From NCBI RefSeq assembly GCF_009730915.1, contig NC_052482.1:3348001-3412000 (forward strand): DNA of 64,000 bases, read 5' to 3'. Made by a program: the position numbers and the translations under genes. Below are positions 59,689 through 64,000 of this stretch, one piece after another (within the stretch, counting starts at the first letter, position 1; each line of letters starts with the position of its first letter). The DNA comes from Dioscorea cayenensis subsp. rotundata. Taxonomy: Eukaryota; Streptophyta; Magnoliopsida; Dioscoreales; Dioscoreaceae. Under the pieces are notes generated by a model. The model was not told the DNA's origin. It did not search any database and saw only the letters and a list, made by a program, of their open reading frames with translations.

Positions 59689-61495
59689 TTTCTATTTTTT
59701 GCGGGACTAATTAGACTTAAACTTAATCATAAAATGATAAAAGAAAGCTTGACTAATTATATACCTAAAGCTTTATTAGATATATTCAGAATTTTACAAA
59801 TTTAAAAACTAAATTGTATATCAATAACTAATATTTGTGATGTACAATTTGGAATCTTTCTCGAACCCTATGCAAAAAAATAAATATTAAAGAAAAAAAT
59901 TGCAAAGACTTGTTTATTAAAAAAAAAAATTAAAAAATAAAAATCATAAAAAATTCAATTAATAAAAAGTAAAGTTTTGAAATCTTATTTTTATCTACTG
60001 CATTTATTTATATTTTAAATTTTTTTATAAAACTTTAAAAGATAAGAAAGGATTTTCCAGTTGATAATGTTTTAAAAATATTTAACATATCTTTAATTCT
60101 AAAAAAAAAATGAAGCCACATCACTTCTAAGAACAATACATCTTATCACATTATAATTTACAAAGATTAACAATGTTAATCACAATTAAGATCAATTTTT
60201 CCACTAAAAATTGAATAATTAGAAATTAACATTAATAGCTAGGCACTATTTTTCTTCATCTATTTATCTGAAAAATAAAGTCATGCATTGAAAATCATTT
60301 CCAAGAGCTAGTGCATCTAAATAGACAAACTTAATTTTTTTTCTTCTCTAATAATGATATGCTTATCAATGTTAATCATCATAAGCATGTATATTTATAG
60401 ATTAACATTAATAACTTCGAAAATTGGAACTTCTGTTCTCTCTGATCTCTCTACACAAAATCTCTCTTTTTCTCAAAATGAATTCATTTATTCAAGATCA
60501 TTTCTAAGAACAATTCATCTAATAATATCAAGATTAATCTTGATAAATTAAGAAGACACTAACATGTTTAGTTGGAGATTAACATTAATATTAATTTAGC
60601 ACTATATATTATATATTTTATTATAATAAAATGATATTATAAAAACTCATTAAATAGAATCCATACCTTCTTGTTCTTCCTTCTCTTCAAGCTTATTTCT
60701 CTTGGTATCCTCTTCCTTAATAGAAGCACCGCCTTCTCCTTCTCCTTCTTCTTCTTCTTCTTCTTCTTCTTCTTCTTCTTCTTCTTCTTCTTCTTTGTGT
60801 TCTTGTGTTTCTTTCTTCTCTTCAAGTTCATGATCATGTTTTCCATCTGTTTTCTCATCCTCTTCCTTGGTCTCATCTTTCTCTTCTTCAATAGAAGAGA
60901 CACTTTCTTGTTTATCTTTCTTCTTTTCTCCTTCTATTTCTTCTTCATGTTCATGATCATGTACTGCATCATCTACTTTGTTATCTTCCTTGATCTCTTC
61001 AATCTCATGATGATCATGTCCTTGATCTATCTTGTTATCCTCTTCCTTAGTTTCATCACCCTCATGTCCTTTAATCTCTTCAGAGATATGATCATCATCA
61101 TCATCATTGTCTCTCGTTGGTGAGAAGTACTGGTCCACTGACTCCATGGATTCCCTCTTCATTGCTACCTCAACATTAGCCTTCTCCTCCTTCACTTCTG
61201 AGCTTATCTCCTTAACACCTTCTTCACTGATCTCTTTTTCTTCTTGTTCTTCTTCTTTTTTTTCATCAACTTTGATAACTTCTTCTTCTTTTTCTTGTGT
61301 CTTTATTGAGTTCTCTGCAACCTTGGCTTCTACTTGAGAGTTTGTGTTTGTTGCTGCTGCTGCTGCTGTTGTTGTTGATGTTGTTATTGATGATGTTGTT
61401 GATGAAGTTGCCTTGCTTGTTTTCTCATTGTTCAAGGCGCTCTTTGTTTTAGTTGTGTCCTTGGTGGCCACTTCTTTGGATCCATTGCAACCCAT
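59401..61495 (-). CDS. Acidic, Glu/Lys-rich, probably myristoylated protein, two exons
   Basis: Exon 1 is 61495-60667 and exon 2 is 59483-59401, joined over a 1.18-kb intron with a GT donor (GAAG|GTATGG) and a TTGTAG acceptor, to give 303 residues. Without the second exon the frame ends six codons into the intron (GMDSI). Exon 2 adds KSSSKEIEVVEKEAGEIKNA and a stop, with the same acidic composition. The start MGCNGSKEVATK fits N-myristoylation and palmitoylation. A Ser/Thr/Ala-rich region (30-60) follows, then repeated E/K/D/H-rich segments such as GHDHHEIEEIKEDNK and DHEHEEEIEGEKKKD, and a long Glu run. The protein is probably disordered and may bind membranes or cations. I recognise no catalytic domain and give no function. 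An earlier in-frame ATG at 61585 would mask the MGC start, so I prefer 61495. Confidence 0.75.
60733..60795. repeat. (TTC)n microsatellite coding for poly-Glu
   Basis: A nearly pure TTC/GAA trinucleotide tract within exon 1 of the acidic protein encodes about 17 consecutive Glu residues on the minus strand. Its length is likely to vary between individuals. Confidence 0.85.
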
Positions 61496-61585
61496 GGAAT
61501 ATTGAGAAATAAGATATATATATATATATATTAGGGGTTTGTTTAGAAGTATATATGAAGAGCTTTGAGGGAAAGAGAGAGACAC

Positions 61586-61665
61586 TAGGGTTAGGGTTTT
61601 GTTTAGAAGGATGAAGAAGTTTGTAAAAGAGAAAAAGAGAGATTAGGGTTAGGTTTAGGGTTTGT
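61586..61665 (-). promoter_or_regulatory. Cluster of telo-box-like motifs upstream of the acidic protein gene
   Basis: AGGGTTAGGGTTTT at 61587-61600 and TTAGGGTTAGGTTTAGGGTT at 61643-61662 contain several copies of the plant telo-box core (AAACCCTAA on the coding strand). They sit 90-170 bases upstream of the ATG, in the promoter or 5' leader. Telo-boxes recruit TRB proteins and Polycomb, or enhance expression in dividing cells. Confidence 0.5.
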
Positions 61666-61699
61666 TAAGAAGGAAAGGAAGATAGAATGATATGTATAT

Positions 61700-63589
61700 A
61701 TATAGGGTTGAAGAGAGATCCAATTATGGTTGAGGAGAGAGAAAGAAAAGGCTATATATATATATATGTTTAACTTATATAGTTGGATTTGAGTCTAAGT
61801 TTAGAATGCATTAGTTTTATTTCATTGTTTGATGAGATGTTAAAATTATATTGACTTCTAAACAAAGCTATTTTCCATCTATGCATGCATGGATGATTAA
61901 CTACTAATTAAAAATTTTATATATCTTTAAATAAAATTTTCTAATAAAACTTTCTTTTATGATATTATCATTCTAATTAAATGGATTATATGTTCTTATA
62001 TATTTATGTCTTTATTTCCATTCATCAATAAAGATTATCCTTAATTTATAAATGTCAAAACATTTTGTGATTTTAATATTCTTTTGTGTTTAATTTGTTT
62101 AGTTAAATGATTCTAGGATCACATATTTTTAAAATTTAAATTTAAATTATATTTCAGTTTAGTTAAACTCGCAATTTCAATGTTGAAGATTTTATTGTTT
62201 ATCATTATTTATATCTTTTAAAAACTAATTTACTCCTTAAGACATTTGTTTTTAAAGATAATGTGTGTGCTTATAATTAGTTATCAATATTTGGATAATA
62301 ATTAAAAAAATCACTTGAGATATACATCTACAATGACAATATATTTGAGTTTATGTATTATCAATGACCAATTTTTTTTTAATTCATGAATAAAAATAGT
62401 TAAGCCTCAGTTAATTTCAATTTTTTTAATTTTTTTTAATTTTTTAACTCATCAACCTTTGGGGGAAAAATTACTAACCACCCATTCTTTTTTTGGAATA
62501 TCTCATAACCCTTGATTTAATTTTAAATAAAAAGTCAGCAATTTTTTTGCTAAGCTTGCTGCCAAAATATAACATAATCATAAGAAAAATGTGTAAATTT
62601 GCTTTTTTTTTTTTAATTTCAGTTGAACATATATATATTGAGAGAGATATGGAGATAGAGTTTTATATATATAACAACATGCATGTCCCTCTAAATCACT
62701 CAATTTCTCAAAACCCCCTTCAAATTTATCAAATTTGTCAAAACTCCTGATTTTCAAAAAATTTATTTTTTTAATTTATATTAATTTAAAATTACAAAAT
62801 TTCTAATAAATTAGTTCTTCTATTAAAATATGCCAGGAGTACCTATGCCAAGAGTACTTTGGATGTTCTATTAAAATATTTAAAAGATAGAACCCCATAA
62901 AAAAAAAAAATGAGGATTAGAAGGTAAATGAAAAAGAACCATGATAATAATGAAATATAGTGTATGTTAAGTTCAAAAAATTTGCAGAAATTATATCTGG
63001 CTAATAAATTTTCCTTCCATACAATAATTTTAGATGAGAGATGTAATTTCTTCACAGAAGATCCACAAACAACACATTTAAACAATATTATAAATAATAC
63101 AAGTTTGAGAACAATTGATGAATACTATATATATCATACATAATGTTAGGTTTCAACTTTGCACTTGTTCATCCACTGCCCAAGTGACAATCCTCTAAAT
63201 TGTTCAGTGGTTATCATATATATATATATATATATATATGCAAGTTTCCATCCACTGTATACAAAATATAGCATAAGATATCTAAATGATTGCTATGGTA
63301 TGTTAAACATGGTTGTGTCACACTATTGGTTTAATAAACAAGTTACGCAACTCTTGTTTCTCATTTATTAAAGGAATTGTATTTAATAAAACAATCAATA
63401 TGTTTTTTTTTTGAACATATGCCCCTATTTGAAAATCTCATAATTTAATATATATCTTTTTAAAAGTTGTAATATCTTAGTATAATTCCAATGTCTATTT
63501 TGAGGAAAAGTAAATTTACTAACCCTGAGGAGCATAGCAGAAAATATTGACTTTTAGCATGTCTATGATACGTATAATATTTTTTACTT
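61700..63589. other. AT-rich intergenic sequence
   Basis: TA microsatellites occur near 61754-61766 and 63214-63239. Several low-complexity open frames are unsupported. I see no gene. Confidence 0.5.
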
Positions 63590-63945
63590 ATCTATTTTAA
63601 TTTAATATAATTAAATATTTAAATTTAATATAATTAATTCACATATTTAATTATAATAATCAAAATAATAATAGTTAAAAAATAATGATGTTTAAATTAT
63701 TTTATTATGTTAATCAATATGTAAATATGTTGTTATAATTTAAATAATTATAACTAATTAATTATTTAAAGTAATAATTTTTTATTAACATATAATTACT
63801 TAACAAAAATAAAAAGTTTTCACTTATAAAAATAATTTAAATATCATTATTTTTTAATTATTATTTATTTGAAATTAATATAATTAAATTTATTAACTAA
63901 TTATATTAATTTCAAATATTAATTAAATATAAAAAGGGGTAATAT
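63590..63945. repeat. AT-rich foldback element
   Basis: TAGTTAAAAAATAATGATGTTTAAATTATTTT at about 63672-63702 is matched in reverse complement at 63826-63862. The similarity continues outward through TTAATTATA(A/T)TAAT and AATATAATTAATT blocks, giving imperfect arms of roughly 100 bases around a ~120-base centre. It may be an AT-rich MITE, but I see no clear target duplication. Confidence 0.5.
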
Positions 63946-64000
63946 GGCATTACATCCTATTATCCCTCTCATGAATCTTATTAATGGAATCCCTTTGATG

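Noticed and set aside
60671-61123. Plus-strand 150-codon F/L-rich frame that looks like a membrane protein
   Set aside because: It is the complement of the GAA/TTC-rich acidic gene, so its hydrophobic appearance comes from the trinucleotide repeat.
60733-61123. CRISPR-like or tandem-gene repeat
   Set aside because: It is a TTC microsatellite in an acidic coding exon of a plant gene. There are no spacers and no associated genes.

Overview
This window is nuclear DNA from a flowering plant. It has long AT-rich intergenic stretches, spliced genes, plastid and endomembrane proteins, and Ty3/gypsy, PIF/Harbinger and hAT-type transposons. A monocot is the better guess, because several genes are very GC-rich at the 5' end and fall in GC towards the 3' end (4578-5200, 31900-32650, 47820-48130) and because the chlorophyll-biosynthesis gene DVR has a single exon. 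I cannot name the species.

Layout. At 1-4.5 kb there is a short promoter-like region with two G-boxes, a copy of the 3' end of a neighbouring gene, and a hairpin-forming inverted repeat. At 4.6-5.5 kb lies an intronless SAM-dependent methyltransferase broken by two one-base insertions. At 9.1-11.6 kb (minus strand) lies a ten-exon KIN-14 kinesin. From 11.7 to 17 kb there are only repeats and small DNA transposons. At 17.1-29.4 kb sits a defective chromodomain Ty3/gypsy retrotransposon arranged as a giant palindrome: two roughly 4.7-kb arms meet head to head at about 23.6 kb with a spacer of only about 62 bases. An LTR-like repeat pair, also inverted, sits at its right edge. At 29.9-31.4 kb there are decayed tandem repeats. 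At 31.4-32.7 kb (minus) is divinyl chlorophyllide a 8-vinyl-reductase. At 33.2-37.7 kb is a 4.5-kb PIF/Harbinger transposon with matching terminal inverted repeats, TAA target duplications and both of its genes. At 40.8-44.3 kb is an FYV7-like rRNA-processing gene. At 47.8-55.1 kb is a seven-exon CDK-like kinase. At 56.0-57.8 kb (minus) is a five-exon GDSL esterase/lipase. At 59.4-61.5 kb (minus) is a very acidic, probably lipid-anchored protein with a separate small last exon.

The host genes are ordinary single plant genes with no shared pathway. They cover microtubule motors, chlorophyll synthesis, ribosome biogenesis, protein kinase signalling, secreted lipid/ester hydrolysis and a putative membrane-anchored acidic protein.

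Two patterns cut across the window. First, every break I could locate in an otherwise intact reading frame is a one-base insertion beside a short homopolymer, which points to uncorrected consensus errors rather than five dead genes. Second, in the palindrome the degraded patches of one arm face clean sequence in the other, and the differences are biased towards CAG/CTG becoming CGG/CCG. I did not find a convincing new defence-like or gene-cluster system. The palindromic retrotransposon is the most unusual structure here.
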